DNA from: Apiospora phragmitis
Lineage: Eukaryota > Ascomycota > Sordariomycetes > Amphisphaeriales > Apiosporaceae
Length of the DNA stretch: 64,000 nucleotides
Direction of reading: 5' to 3'
Assembly (NCBI GenBank): GCA_038363925.1
Contig: JAQQWL010000006.1
Location: forward strand, 1,158,501-1,222,500
Shown: piece after piece, positions 49,501 to 60,912 of the stretch
How the letters are laid out: each line of letters starts with the position of its first letter
How positions within the stretch are numbered: position 1 is the first letter of the stretch
Notes under the pieces: generated by a model
Database searches by the model: none
Told to the model about the DNA's origin: nothing
What the model saw: the letters and a program-made list of their open reading frames with translations, nothing else
Made by a program: the position numbers and the translations under genes

Positions 49501-52500
49501 CGAGAAACCATTGATGATTTGGTTTACCATTGACACTCACTTCGATTGGGACGATGAAGGCCTAAGGCCCATCCGGGTTTCCTCGCAAACATGTCCATGT
49601 CCGCCTTAGGTACCCTCCAGCGAGAGAGCGCTTCCGGCTAAAGATTTCACACGCAGACTGCAGACGGCAGGATGTGAGGCAAATGCAAAGTGGTATCGAC
49701 CAAGTCGGGTTAGGAGGCCGGACCGGCCTGGCGCATTTGCATGTGCATTACGTGAAAGCCCCTAACTTCCTGCAGCTCCTTCGCAGACGAGGCCCTCTGA
49801 TTGGCAGGAATCAGTCCAGTACGCGTAAAGAGGCGCCTTTTTGAACCACACTTCAATGACATGTCATGTCGCCGCTGAACACATGGTCCCTTCTCCGTGA
49901 CCCCGGAAATGAGGCTGGTGATGTTGCGATCAAAGGATGGAGTGCTAACCTATGGCACTTGGTGATGGATAATGTCGATGCGCGTCTTCAGACCGTGCAC
50001 TCTGAATAGAATACTTGAAGACATGCCTGTTACGTCAATGGTAGATAGCCCTATGTAGGAGTCAGTGGCTTCTTCAGAACCGTGCCCAGAATGGGGCCGA
50101 TAAACATATTGTGGCCCATAACCCGCTCTGCCCGCTCTCTCCAGTCCATCAGATGTTTATCGGCAGTCGGCCATAAATGGCGCTGTGGGCTTGGTGGGTC
50201 AACTATTCTCGATCAACATTCCGTGGGTTGCATCCAAGAGCACATCCCCCAGCTTGGGAAATAGCGATTGGCATTTAATCGGTGTGCAAAACGGGGCCAA
50301 GACGACGAAGATGAAGACATTCACAGCACATTCTTCCTTGTCGGCCTCGCTTGGTATTTGCTGATAGACAGAGCTTCTTGCGAATAGGGGAAATGCTGTT
50401 CTCGGGCGAGCCGTGGAGGCAAATTGCAGAGCCAAGCGCCCAGCTTATTAAGCGAAGCGAGCAGCGACAGCCGAAGCAGAATGGTTCCCCGTGTTCGCTT
50501 GCCATGGATAGCCCCGTACGTATCATGGATAAATCGAAAGAGGAGGGCACTATGGGGCCAGGGCAGGGCCATAACAACCAGTCAAGCGGCAAGGTATTGA
50601 TTGAATAGTTCTGTGCTCGTCCGAAACGGGCTTGCGTCCATGGGGGCTCAGGCGGTAACATGGCGAGGCCGCAGGAAAAGACTCGTACAGGAAAAACAAA
50701 CCGGATGTCTCACAGTATGGCTTTTTACAGAGATTGCGTTAGACAAATGCGAGATGCAGTTGCTGCGCGTAGGCAGGTAGCAGCAGCATTGGCCGGCCAC
50801 CGAGCAACATAAGGAATGAGAGAGTTGATTGGTTTCGTCCCAAGAAACCTGCAGGCCAATGTCAACGATATCCTTTGGCATTTCTTCATCCGAGCAGTCG
50901 TCCGAGGACCGGCCAGTGTGAACAAGAGATGGCAGGTTGCGCTGGACGGAGCTTCTGCTCAATTGTCATGATAATGCTTGGCTGCTAGGGGCTTGCTCAG
51001 CAGCCGGGTTTGGTTAGGTACGATCCAATGGGGACAAGGATCGCCGAGCAATTTGAGGCGGGGCCATCCAGGCGCGCCCCTCCCGAGCTAACCGAACCCC
51101 AGACTGCCAGACTGTCAGATTCAATGCCAGACTTTCTTTCTGCCCAGCGCATGTCAGCGCCAGGGGTGGGACGGACCAGAAGACGGCCTCAAAATGCCAA
51201 ATGCCAGCATCCAATAACGGCAACCTTCCTCGTTGTCGGGTCTGCTAGATCCATGGGAACTGCTGACCAGAATAAGCTACGGATCTGCAGAACGGCGGTC
51301 TTTGTATGATGTTTTATTGGCCCACGATTTGTGGAGTTCTGTGCTGTCGGTGTTCTTCATTGCTGGTCACCCAGAAGTCACCTACCTATGCTATGCCCGA
51401 ACCCTATGCAATGCGTGTGTTGGTAACCAGCTGTCACGACTCACAATTGGCTTTTTTTCTCTTTGGTCTACAGCACATGGAACAAACCTCATGCTGACAT
51501 GGGATGGACCTCAATGATGTGACACGATACCCTCAACATGGTAGACGGGATGAGCTGAGCCATGACTGGTATTTGCTGAGCTCCATGTCTTGGACACAGA
51601 ATACGCAGCTGAGGGTATGTCACGAGCACAACAGGCTCGGAAAGGGCCTTATGTTTTGTTTCAATCTTAAACAGGACGTGAGAATTTGGACCGGATAACT
51701 AGGTACCAAGCATCCATACTATGAACCCGCCTCTTGGCCAAGCCACATGGCGGCGCCCTTGTTGCTTGTGGATGTGGATGGGACGATGGACAACAAGCTC
51801 AAGCCATTTGGAAACCCAAGAAAATAAAGAAAAGCCCCAACCGTGCTGGGAATGCCACAGCCGTGGTAGCGACCGTAGCGTGCTATCCGTACACTAGAGT
51901 CTGTGTTAGAACCGTGGGCTTTCGTGACAGTAGTCAAAAACTCTAATCGCCAGGCACCCGCTTAGCTGTGGATATGCATCCTCCTTGGTTACACGCCCAT
52001 CCACAGAGCTGCTATTATCCATTCCACGTCCCCAGGTGGCATCTAACTTCGCTTCGAAGAGGTTGCAGCAGTGCCGTCCTTTGCTCGGCGAGCGATAATA
52101 AAGCCATCATCAATCTATTCGAATGCAATACTACCTTTCGTAAAATTAGAAAAGGGTGTAGGCGCATCAAGTCATGCAAGTCCAGCCGGTACAGTATGTA
52201 TGCCAGAATAGCGAATGGCATGGATATGTACGGGGATATGGGGCCTTCTCACTGCTCAAGTGGATACGGACAGTACCTTGCTTGTGCCGTCTGGGCCGCC
52301 TGGGTTGGCCAATGACAGATCGCAACGGCCACCCTTGCGCGTTCTTCCCAACCCCTTGTTCATCAACCCTGGTCGATCCCAAGTCGGCTAGGTATGGGTA
52401 GATGCTGATCGTTCTCTGCTAGCATTGTTTCCTTTTTTGGCGAGATGTATGTTATGTACTGTACCTACACTTACATACCCTGTTAGTGGCATGTATGTTG

Positions 52501-53064
52501 TAACCTACCTTATTAGACCTTCCTTTGTGTGTGTTTTGGGAGGGGAGGAGCAACACACCCAAACTCCCACCCCGGGCGCCTTATTGATACTGTAGACATC
52601 TGAGCAAGCAGGCAAGGCATGAAGGCGTGCGGTGTGCGAGGAGTGAGAGCAACAGGACATCCGCCCAGAGAGATCGGCTCCTACCCTCCTTCCTCTCCTG
52701 CCCGCTGCCCACACTGTGAGACTTGCTGCACCTGTCATTGGGTCGAGATGAATCACTCCTAGGAAGCTGCTGTTTGTAGTTAAATTCAGACCTTTCCCCC
52801 TTCCTTCCTCTCGACGGTCTCCTTCCATTCTTTCTCCTTCCCACCTCCCTCCTAATTTTCGTCACTCACCAAAGAGACGAAGCGAGTCAATAAGTCGTGG
52901 TCGAAGCAGAAGAACGTCTGGACCTTTCCTATCTTCATTCGCTATATACTTCTGTCCATTGTTGTCTGTACAAAATATTTCGACAAGTCAGCACTCTTCT
53001 TACATTGCTATTATTGTCCATCAGTATTCCATACGATTTCGCTATCCCCGCGTAATATTTCAAG
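46589..53064. other. 6.5-kb gene-free stretch
   Basis: Normal base composition, no RIP signature, and no frame with recognisable protein features on either strand; the longest are 157 codons (48240-48713, minus) and 128 codons (50275-50661, minus), both unremarkable. The end (about 52500-53060) is rich in pyrimidine tracts (CCTTCCTTCC, CTTTCTCC) and must include the promoter and leader of the wall-protein gene at 53065. Non-coding RNAs or long regulatory sequence remain possible. Confidence 0.5.
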
Positions 53065-54190
53065 ATGAAGACTACAATGGTTGCCACGTCCACCCTCTTG
53101 GGCCTCGCCCTCGCCGTGCCTCAGGGTATCACCGAGAAGCTCACCCCGACCGGCTCTGCTCCGGCCGGCTGCACTGGTACCATGGACGGCTCCTTCGAGA
53201 TCACTGTCGCTAAGATCACGGAGAAGAAGCGCAGCGTCATGCCCGAGGTTCGTACTCCCCAGTCTTGTTGAGCAAACGGGCCGCGGAACAGCAATGCTAA
53301 CAGTACCTACAGAGACGTGCGGAATGCGGCAAGGGAGGTGTCCTCGTCATGTCCCTCAAGGACGGTACGGCCAAGGATTCTCAGGATCGCATTGGTTACA
53401 TCGCCTCGAACAACCAGTTCCAGTTCGACAAGCCCGCTCAAGCCGGTGCTCTCCTCACCAGCGGCTTCTCCGTTTGCGAGAACAACGTGCTTGCCCTGGG
53501 CGACAGCAAGACCTTCTACCGCTGCCTGTCCGGTACCTTCTACAACCTGTACAACAAGAACTGGGCCGAGCAATGCGAACCCGTTTCGATCATCGCTCTG
53601 CCTTGCGGCTCCAAGGACACTGCGCCTGAACTCCCTGACGGTCAGATTGTCGGAACCACTGTTGTCCAGACCACCATTGTCACCGCCTTGAGCGATGGTC
53701 AGCCCCAGGTTATCACCACCAAAGTTCCCATCCCCATGTGCCAGATTGGCGATGGTCAGGTCCAGGTTCACACCACCCCTTGTGCCTCTGTGACCTCGGC
53801 GCCCACCACCAAGGCCACGCCCACTGCACCTGTCAGTCAGATCAGTGATGGTCAGATCCAGGTTCCTCCCCCCAACACTGCCGCGCCCCCGCCACCTGCG
53901 GCTCCTACTACTGGAACCGCCCCTGCTGGCCCCGCGCCCCGGCAACGACTGCGTACCCTACCGCTCCTGCCCCTTCAGCCCCGTCAGCCCCTTCAGGCCC
54001 TGCGGCCCCGACTAGCGGCAACTCTACGGTACCCTCGACCCCATCGAGCCCTAATGTTCCTAGCCAGCCTTCGCCCAGCTCTCCTGCTGGGACCCCGTCG
54101 GCCCCCCCTGCCAGCGGGTCGAGCAAGATGGCTGCCGGCTCGATTGGTGCTCTCATTGTCGGCATGGTGGCCGCAATTGTCTCTCTTTAA
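53065..54190 (+). CDS. Secreted PIR-repeat, GPI-type cell-wall protein (frameshifted)
   Basis: Cell-wall mannoprotein related to yeast PIR proteins, which are linked covalently to beta-1,3-glucan. Exon 1 is 53065-53247 (signal peptide MKTTMVATSTLLGLALAVPQ, then a possible KR processing site in EKKRSV). A 65-nt intron follows, and exon 2 starts at 53313. It carries a Cys-containing domain (GGVLVMSLKDGTAKDSQDRI; FYRCLSGTFYNLY; CEPVSIIALPCG) and PIR-type repeats ELPDGQIVG, ALSDGQPQV, QIGDGQVQV and QISDGQIQV. After about 53935 the reading frame turns into nonsense, while another frame continues the Ser/Pro/Ala-rich stalk and ends with SSKMAAGSIGALIVGMVAAI, a classic GPI-anchor signal, stop at 54188-54190. 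One base seems missing in the C-rich run near 53925-53942. A 44-nt intron is a weaker explanation. Confidence 0.78.
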
Positions 54191-55934
54191 ATTCTCTGTT
54201 TCTTGATTTGAGCAGGGGCGGTGAAAGTCACTGCACTAATAACGATTCACTAATGGGTTGTATGTGGACAAGACGTGATGGAAAAAGGTTAATAATGTTC
54301 TGGGACTGAAAGCTGCCGGGCGCCGCTCAGAAATGGCTTGACACTCTACTGGCTTGAGGTCAGCGTCCCCGAAGCCCGCCATCGCGCGGTTTCTTGGAGA
54401 TCAGCTGAGCAAAAAAGGAAGCGCTTGAAGTGAGTGATGATGCATGGCTGGCATTGGTGGTGGAGGTAATTGAGCATTCGCGGAGATGCAAGCGCAATAC
54501 ATAGTGCATAAACGAACATGATCAATACATGACATCCCCATTGGCATTTGCTCGCTCATCGTCGTCTTCGATATGCAACTGACAACTGTACCCAAGTGAC
54601 TTCATCTCGGGCGTCTTGGGTTCGTGCAGGACGTCGTGCTATGTACAACTCAGGTAGTGCTACGTACGACGTAGATCTGCGTCCCTATTGATCGTACTCG
54701 TCCCATCACGTCTAGCTAGCGAACCTTTTAACTTACTCTACGACTAGTCGTACATGTTTGAGCGTGCATGCATACAGGCCAGTCTGTGCGATGACAGCAA
54801 CTGCCATGCTAACCTCCTTACCGCCACTTGCCCAACTGCCGATCGGAGTGGCTTGAAAATTCTTGTTTATTATCCCCATTCTCCGCAACCGAGCAGCGAG
54901 CTACCATGGTCCATGTTTTCGAGGTTCGAAGACAGAAACCTGATTGATGTTGATTTGCATGCTCTTAGTTGGATCGTTTTATACTTATGAAGCGGCCATA
55001 TATGTAGGCCTGCATATTCTCGTCAAGATATGTAGTCATGCGTGCATGCATGCGGGGGTGATGACGCGCCAGCAGATCCGAGCTCGGCTGCCGCGGGTAT
55101 GTATGTACAGTAGTTTTGATCCCGACACGCTGCATACAGATTCGGGCTATGCAATGTGTCATCATTTCTTACCTAATTATGCAAATATGCTTGATACTAT
55201 TGGTAAGTGGTGATTGGCATAAGGAGGGTTGATATAGATATGAGAGCTGGCTACATATATAAGGTGGCGGCGATGCATATGTGTTGTTGGTGGGGAGGCT
55301 ATTGGCACACCCACCGCCACTTGTATGTATCTTTCCATGCTCGTGGCTGGCCGGTACGAGGGGGGCCATTGAGGAGGAGCAGGCTGGCCTGTTTAATGAT
55401 ATTGCTAAGTCATCCCTTATCACAGTGAGTATTGCACAGTGTTGCGTGCTTGGAGATCTGCCGGCGTCCTTTTGGTCCAGAATGAAGACCAATTCTCCCG
55501 TTGTAATGAGGGCTCAGCGGTTAAGTACGGTACCGCTGGCTTGAGTACCATGCTTAGCAAAGAGCAGCGTTGATAATGATTGGCTATCTTGCGTAAGTCG
55601 TCTTAAGAGAAACTTGGTATGGGCCTCTCGGGCTGCTCCTGGTCACCGCTATAGAGGGTGGACAATACGACGCCTCCGAAACGAAAGACAGCATCGAAAA
55701 CGGCGAGAAGCATGAACCAACCACCAGATAAGGTGTGTATAAAAACAGCAGCCTATAGGAGAAGGTATGTACGTCCTTTTAAACTATATACCGAGAGAAG
55801 TAAAAGATTCGGCTCATCCCCGACCCCCTTTTTCAGAAACTCGCTTTGCCAGTTGAAGGGGTGGAGATCCCAGTATTCGTAGAGGTGTGCGCATGCATAC
55901 TCATGAACCTGGAAAACGTTTCGCCTGCATCTGC
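54191..55934. other. Intergenic between convergent genes
   Basis: Lies between the wall-protein gene (plus) and the pectate lyase (minus), so it holds two 3' UTRs. It is longer (1.7 kb) than such UTRs need. Several palindromic TGCATGCATGC stretches are present (about 55040). No gene recognised. Confidence 0.5.
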
Positions 55935-57171
55935 TTAGAACGAGAGCTTCTGTCCCGCATTGGCCATGACCGAGGACTTGACGCTGCCGGAGCCGAGCTT
56001 GGCGTAGGAGTAGGGGACCGAGCTCAGGGTGCCCTTGGGGGCCGAGTTGGCGCTGCCGCCGAGGCTGACGTCGTCGAGGACGGCGTAGCCGGTGGTGTCG
56101 CTGTCGTCGCTGAAGATGGCCTTCTTGTTGGAGTCCTCGAAGACGGAGCTCTCGATCAGGAGCTGGGCGCCCATGCGGGTGTTGATGCCGCTCGCGAGCA
56201 CCTTGTTGTAGTAGTTGCTGGTTTCCCACGGGGGTCAGCATCGTTGGTCTGATCTGATATACATGCATGCATGCCAACATGTGGCCTGTGTTTATACAAC
56301 CTAGGATGGATGGATGGAAACTCACTTGAAGATGTGGCCAGTTCCGAAGCGGAACGAGGGAGCACGCGAGTTAATGTTGTACCAGTAGTTGTTGGCATAG
56401 GTGACGTGGAGGTGGCCGGTGTCCTCCTTGGAGTTGCTGTCCGAGTGCCCAACGAGGGAGCCCTTCCAGTGGTCGTGCAGGTAGGTGTTGGAGATGGTGA
56501 CCCACTCGCAGGCGTGGGTGACGTCGATGAGGCCGTCGTAGTAGTCCTTGTCGTGGTCCATGTCGTTGGAGACGTCGACGTGGTCGACCCAGACGTTCTT
56601 GGAGTTCTGGATCGTGAGGATGTCGCCGTTCTCGGCCACGACCTTGGACATCTTCATGTTGCGGACGATCACGTTCGACTGCTTGTTGATGGTGAGTCCG
56701 ACTCCGGTCATGCCTGAGGTTGATTGTTTGGTTAGTCACTACTACTAGATAAGGGAAGCAAGCGATCGAGAGTTCACTTACTCGAGCCAGATGCGCCGAT
56801 GATGGACTTATTGGACTTGACGCGGACCTTGGTGTTGCCCGAGATGGAGCCCTTCACGACAATGACCATCTTATCGCTAGACTGGGCAGCAGCCGTGAAC
56901 TGTGCCAGGCTTGAGACAGTAGTGGTAGTGCCCCCCGTGCCGCCAGTGGTGCTGCATAGAATGGTCAGCAGCCGAGCTTACAACACGTACATGGAACAAC
57001 GGCTCAAAATACTACTCACCCGCCATTCTGAGTGCAATAGCCGACGGTGCAAGCATCCGTGATACTAGCACGCTTCTCGATGGTTCGCGCGTCCAGAGGG
57101 CCGTTCTCGGTAGGTGTGGGGGAAGCGGCAGCAACGCCGAAGATGGCAACGAGAGCAGTGGTGGGCTTCAT
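55935..57171 (-). CDS. Pectate lyase, polysaccharide lyase family 1
   Basis: Secreted enzyme that cleaves polygalacturonate by beta-elimination, with Ca2+ as cofactor; used by saprobic and plant-associated fungi to break down pectin. Four exons: 57171-57020, 56951-56782, 56713-56326, 56217-55935; introns of 68, 68 and 108 nt all have GTGAGT/GTAAGT donors and CAG acceptors. Product 330 residues, usual for the family. Signal peptide MKPTTALVAIFGVAAASPTP, then a KR site (AEKR-like, 'TIEKRAS'). Family motifs: WVDH at 149-152, YYDGLIDVT at 165-173 (Ca2+-binding Asp), and NSRAPSFRFG at 222-231, which carries the catalytic Arg region. The start is the first ATG before the signal peptide. Exons were chosen so that each junction keeps frame and family sequence. 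Confidence 0.93.
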
Positions 57172-59350
57172 ACCTGAATCAGGAGTGTGCTACTTGAGAT
57201 GCGAGTATCAGTCTACCATAGATTAAATTGACATTAGATGATTGAACCTCCTCCTTCTTATAGAACCTTCCGTCAGTCCCATGTTGTAGGCATTGCTTGG
57301 CGACAAGGCTTGAAGGGTGTTCACCCCATTGCTATGCCCATGAAGACAGGCTCCAATCAAAGCCACAGGAAATGTCCAAGGATAACCAAGGCGATGGTGA
57401 AGCACTCATCTCCGTCCGTGTTCTGATAAACTGGACGAAGTGCGTCTTGGTGGTGTAGAATGATTGGTGGAAATTGGGCAAGCAAGGGAAGATTGACGTT
57501 GAAGCAAGTCTGTGCTGGCCATCACAGATACCCGTCCTAGCTGTGGGGTAAAAGGAGTGAGGCAAGGCAAGGAAGGGGTATGTAAGGGCCGCGGCAGAGG
57601 CGGGCTTATTACCGTACGGACTCCTGCTTGACCCTTGACCAACACCGATCTTTCGATCGTGCGATGATTCCGAAGACGGCTTGGGAGCCTACGACTCCTG
57701 GCACCACTACCTAGTGCTTTGTCGGTATCAGTCGATAAGACCAAGTTCATGGGTCGTTACCACACACGTCTAGGAGAGGGAGAGATTCCGCTTCAGGCAA
57801 ATATGCGCCGAGAAAGAACGATCATGCCATTCGCGACGAAAAACCAGGCCAGGTTAGAAGTGAGTGATGTTGTTCACAACGAATTTTCCCGCCAATAATT
57901 AGTAAGACACCCCTTGGCCCCAATTATCGTCAACCTCTAACAGATTCCTCTGCATATCCAGATTGCGATGCGGGGTGGTCCAATGAATGCCGCGGGCACA
58001 TATTCCCTTCTGAGCCGGCAGTTGTCTTGGCGAAAGCTTGATCCCGCAGACTGACCGATCTGGCAGCTGGCTGGTTTGATAAGCCCACTTTCCATGCGGA
58101 CGAACTGGCGCCATATGCAGTGACGATCATCCAAGGCGGTTACACGATCGCCGCCGGCCTGGGTCTCCTGTCAGGCGATCGAAACTATTCGTGGAATATG
58201 GGTTAGATGTCACATAACCCCAAATGCAAACGGATTCGATTCCGGTATAGAGACTATTGTCTGCGGTCGGTGGTTGACAATTGCTGATTTCATCTTCCCG
58301 GTATGCCAGAGTTCTGCAAACAGCCTCCTGCCTATCACGCCGTCGAATCATGTCGCGAGGTCTGAAGACAGATTGGCAGCACCGGGGCTATTCGATCGGA
58401 GCGTCTCATCAAGCCAAGAAGCGAGAACATCGAGGGAACCAGGACAATAACCAATTATAGTGCCCTCTGCCGACGGAAAAACTGTTCCTGTGTTTCTGAT
58501 ACCAGCAGGAAGTTTTCACTCGCATTCCTCCCTAGGTAATTTTGTCATTGTGTGTGTTGGTGGTAGTCCTGGTTCAAATAACAACTGCCGAGTGCGCCGC
58601 CACAGCAAGGTCATCGAATGTTGTTCGCGCTGTCCGCATTGGCTCAGGAGATGGTGCGCGAGGCAGACCGATTTCGAGACGTCAACGAACACCAGTGGGA
58701 GCCACGGTGAAGAAAATCAACCATCTGATTCGCATATGATGTTTGGCGTCTGGCGGATGCGCTACGCAATATCGTTCCATATCAACAGCGAAAGCTGGAA
58801 ACAGATGTGGGGTCTACTTGACGTATATTTGTGGCAGGAGTTGCAGTCTGCCGTCTAGTGATCAGAAGTGCCTCGCTGAACATGGTGTCAATATGGGGCG
58901 TACGACGGATATAACTCCCTGGCCACAATAGTTGACATAGCGCTGCCGGTAATTCTCGGGAGGATTTTGTCGGCACATGTTACTCGTTCATCGGCGCCCG
59001 TCTCCAAGGCTGGCTGAGTTCTGCCGTGAAAGTGCTGAACAAAGGTCTTCAGTCCCGGGAGGTGGGACACTTTTATGTTGAACTGAAAGGCATCGTTGAG
59101 TATGTATGTCCCATGCTCCTCTATTGGCGCCTGGTATTCCAAGACCGATCCCGTGATCGCCGGTGTGGTCATAAGCGGGAGCTCCTTGAGGGACTAGACC
59201 TTTCCTCCTGGGCAACCGGGAAGCCCCACTCCTCCAGCTCCTCGTTCACCCCCTACCATGAACTTCACCATCCATAAGCATGTTTCCGTCTCCATCTCCA
59301 GGATATCTGGTTTTCGATAAGACGTTGCCATCTCAACAACCACAACCAAA
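57172..59350. other. Intergenic, no gene seen
   Basis: Upstream of the pectate lyase gene. Open frames up to 132 codons (58460-58858) have no domain features. The 1 kb next to 57171 should hold the lyase promoter; no specific operator can be identified by eye. Confidence 0.5.
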
Positions 59351-59470
59351 GCCTGGTTAGCTCAATCGGTAGAGCGTGAGACTCTTAAGTTACATGGGAT
59401 CCGGTTCCGGCACCCCGGCGTTGACGGAGAGGTCATCTCAAGGCTGCGGGTTCGACCCCCGCATCGGGCT
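59351..59470 (+). tRNA. tRNA-Lys (anticodon CUU) with intron
   Basis: Cloverleaf is readable: acceptor GCCTGGT pairs with ATCGGGC (two G-U type pairs); D-arm GCTC-AATCGGTA-GAGC; anticodon stem TGAGA/TCTCA around the loop CTCTTAA with anticodon CTT at 59382-59384; T-arm GCGGG-TTCGACC-CCCGC. A 47-nt intron (about 59388-59434) sits after position 37, the standard place for nuclear tRNA introns. Both internal promoter boxes are present (TTAGCTCAATCGG, GGTTCGACC). The transcript would be cut by the tRNA splicing endonuclease and decode AAG. Confidence 0.9.
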
Positions 59471-59599
59471 CAATTCCTGATGCATCTGATTCAATCAGAT
59501 AAACTCATCTTTTTACGTTTTTGGAAGGTGCACTTGGAAATAGAAGGAAGTTGCGACCGATACACCGAGAGGTCCGGCGTTCATTCCGGCCTGTGGTCC

Positions 59600-59699
59600 G
59601 GCATTTTCTGCTCCTTCCCTTTCGTTACGCGTTCCCGGCGTTCGCTGCTACCGTAGAGACCATCTCAGGGTTGCGGGTTCAACCCCCGCATGGGCTCAA
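59600..59699 (+). pseudogene. tRNA-Lys relic (3' half and flank duplicated)
   Basis: Repeats the distal part of the tRNA-Lys gene and its downstream flank: ATCTCAGGGTTGCGGGTTCA, then ACCCCCGCATGGGCTCAATT and CCTGATGCATTCC. The upstream part resembles only the tRNA intron (CCCGGCGTT...AGAGACCATCTC). There is no acceptor or D-arm 5' half, and the 3' acceptor has lost bases, so it cannot fold as a tRNA. It is followed by a T-run at about 59749. Confidence 0.7.
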
Positions 59700-60032
59700 T
59701 TCCTGATGCATTCCACCTAGAGGAATAAACTCAGCCTGAATTTTCGTTCTTTTTTTCCCTCTTGATAAGTCATTCGAAACTTTAATCTGGACGAATTGTC
59801 AACCCCGGATGATCTATCAGGGTCATGAACTCATTGAACCTCGCTTACCTCTGTAAATGCTAACTCGACTGGTTGCATAGCAAAATTGCTCCCGACGAGT
59901 GAAACTCTTAAATCTTGCTATATTTTTTTTTTCCATTTTACCGCTCCCATGTCTTTAACCCAACTACATCTAAATCTGGAGGGCGTGGTCGGAATAATAG
60001 GCTTGGCTCGGGCCTTGCAACTCGACAGACAC

Positions 60033-60560
60033 CTATTTCTCATGACCAGCTGTCGCTACCTCGAGGATGTCCTTCTCCAGGCCCGGAACATGCACATAGG
60101 ATATGCCGGCGTCTTGCAGCTTCTGCCGGCCCGAGTTGTCGCTCACGAACTTCTCGGGCTCGTACACGCCCACATAGACCGTGCGGATCTTGGCCGCTCC
60201 GATCTTCAGGATCCGATCCACGCAGGGCAGGTTCCCGCTGAGGCGAAACGAGCACGGCTCCATGGTGGTGTAGAGCGCAACGTCGTCGGGTAGCACGTCG
60301 GCCAGGTTGCCGGCGTCGTCGAGGGAGTGCTTCTGGGCCAGCTTCTCGAAACAGCACTGCTCCGCGTGGGTGTTGCCGGGGAGCTCTAACGTATAGCCCG
60401 TGGACAGGACCTCGTTCGTGGCGGCGTTCACCAGGACGGCCCCCACGCGGTAGTTGCTCGGTTTCGGGGGTGATTTCTGCGCCAGCGACAGGGCGTGTCT
60501 AAGGTACGCCTCATGGTCCCCTGCCGGGATGTTGAGTGGCGGGAGGGAGCGGTCAGACAT
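60033..60560 (-). CDS. RibD/Rib2-type pyrimidine deaminase (CMP/dCMP deaminase fold)
   Basis: A single-exon 175-residue zinc-dependent deaminase. Zinc ligands and catalytic Glu are visible: His65-Ala-Glu67 in GNTHAEQCCFEKL and Cys103/Cys113 in MEPCSFRLSGNLPCVDRIL. The block 'TTMEPCSxRLSGNxPCVDRI' followed by 'VYVGVYEPEKFV' is as in the fungal Rib2 deaminase domain, which removes the amino group from 2,5-diamino-6-(ribitylamino)-pyrimidinone phosphate in riboflavin synthesis. Yeast Rib2 also has a pseudouridine synthase domain; this protein has only the deaminase. A related CMP-deaminase-type enzyme of other specificity is possible. The gene is divergent from the J-protein gene with 352 bases between starts. 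Confidence 0.85.
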   Translation of the reverse strand: MSDRSLPPLNIPAGDHEAYLRHALSLAQKSPPKPSNYRVGAVLVNAATNEVLSTGYTLELPGNTHAEQCCFEKLAQKHSLDDAGNLADVLPDDVALYTTMEPCSFRLSGNLPCVDRILKIGAAKIRTVYVGVYEPEKFVSDNSGRQKLQDAGISYVHVPGLEKDILEVATAGHEK

Positions 60561-60912
60561 ATTTTGATGGACGTATGAAGCCTAATTCGTAGAGCATATA
60601 TCTGGTTATCTCGAAAATAAAGACAGCAATATTCTTGCCACGTGCAATTAAGTGTTTCTAAGTACCTAGGGATTGTATTCAATGTTGGCCAACAGTATCT
60701 GACCTGAAATGCGTCATCCCCAAAATGATAGCTAACCACTCAAGCCCACTGAGCTGCCCCGCCATCATCCAGTGCTGTAGCTACGATAAGATAAAGTGCC
60801 CGAGACGCGACGCGCTTTCAATTAAGCACATGCATCATCAATCGCATTGAGTCCGCGCCCGTCATCTTGCTTTACTTTCTTCAACTCCATATCCCTACCG
60901 AATCCAACCAAA
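60561..60912. promoter_or_regulatory. Shared divergent promoter region
   Basis: The 352 bases between the start codons of the deaminase (minus) and the DNAJC9-like gene (plus). The two genes must share this intergenic space. No clear TATA box or known operator stands out; pyrimidine-rich stretches precede the J-protein start. Confidence 0.45.

Noticed and set aside
56271..56717. 148-codon frame on the plus strand over the pectate lyase
   Set aside because: Mirror of exon 3 of the lyase, which has family motifs and consistent splice sites.
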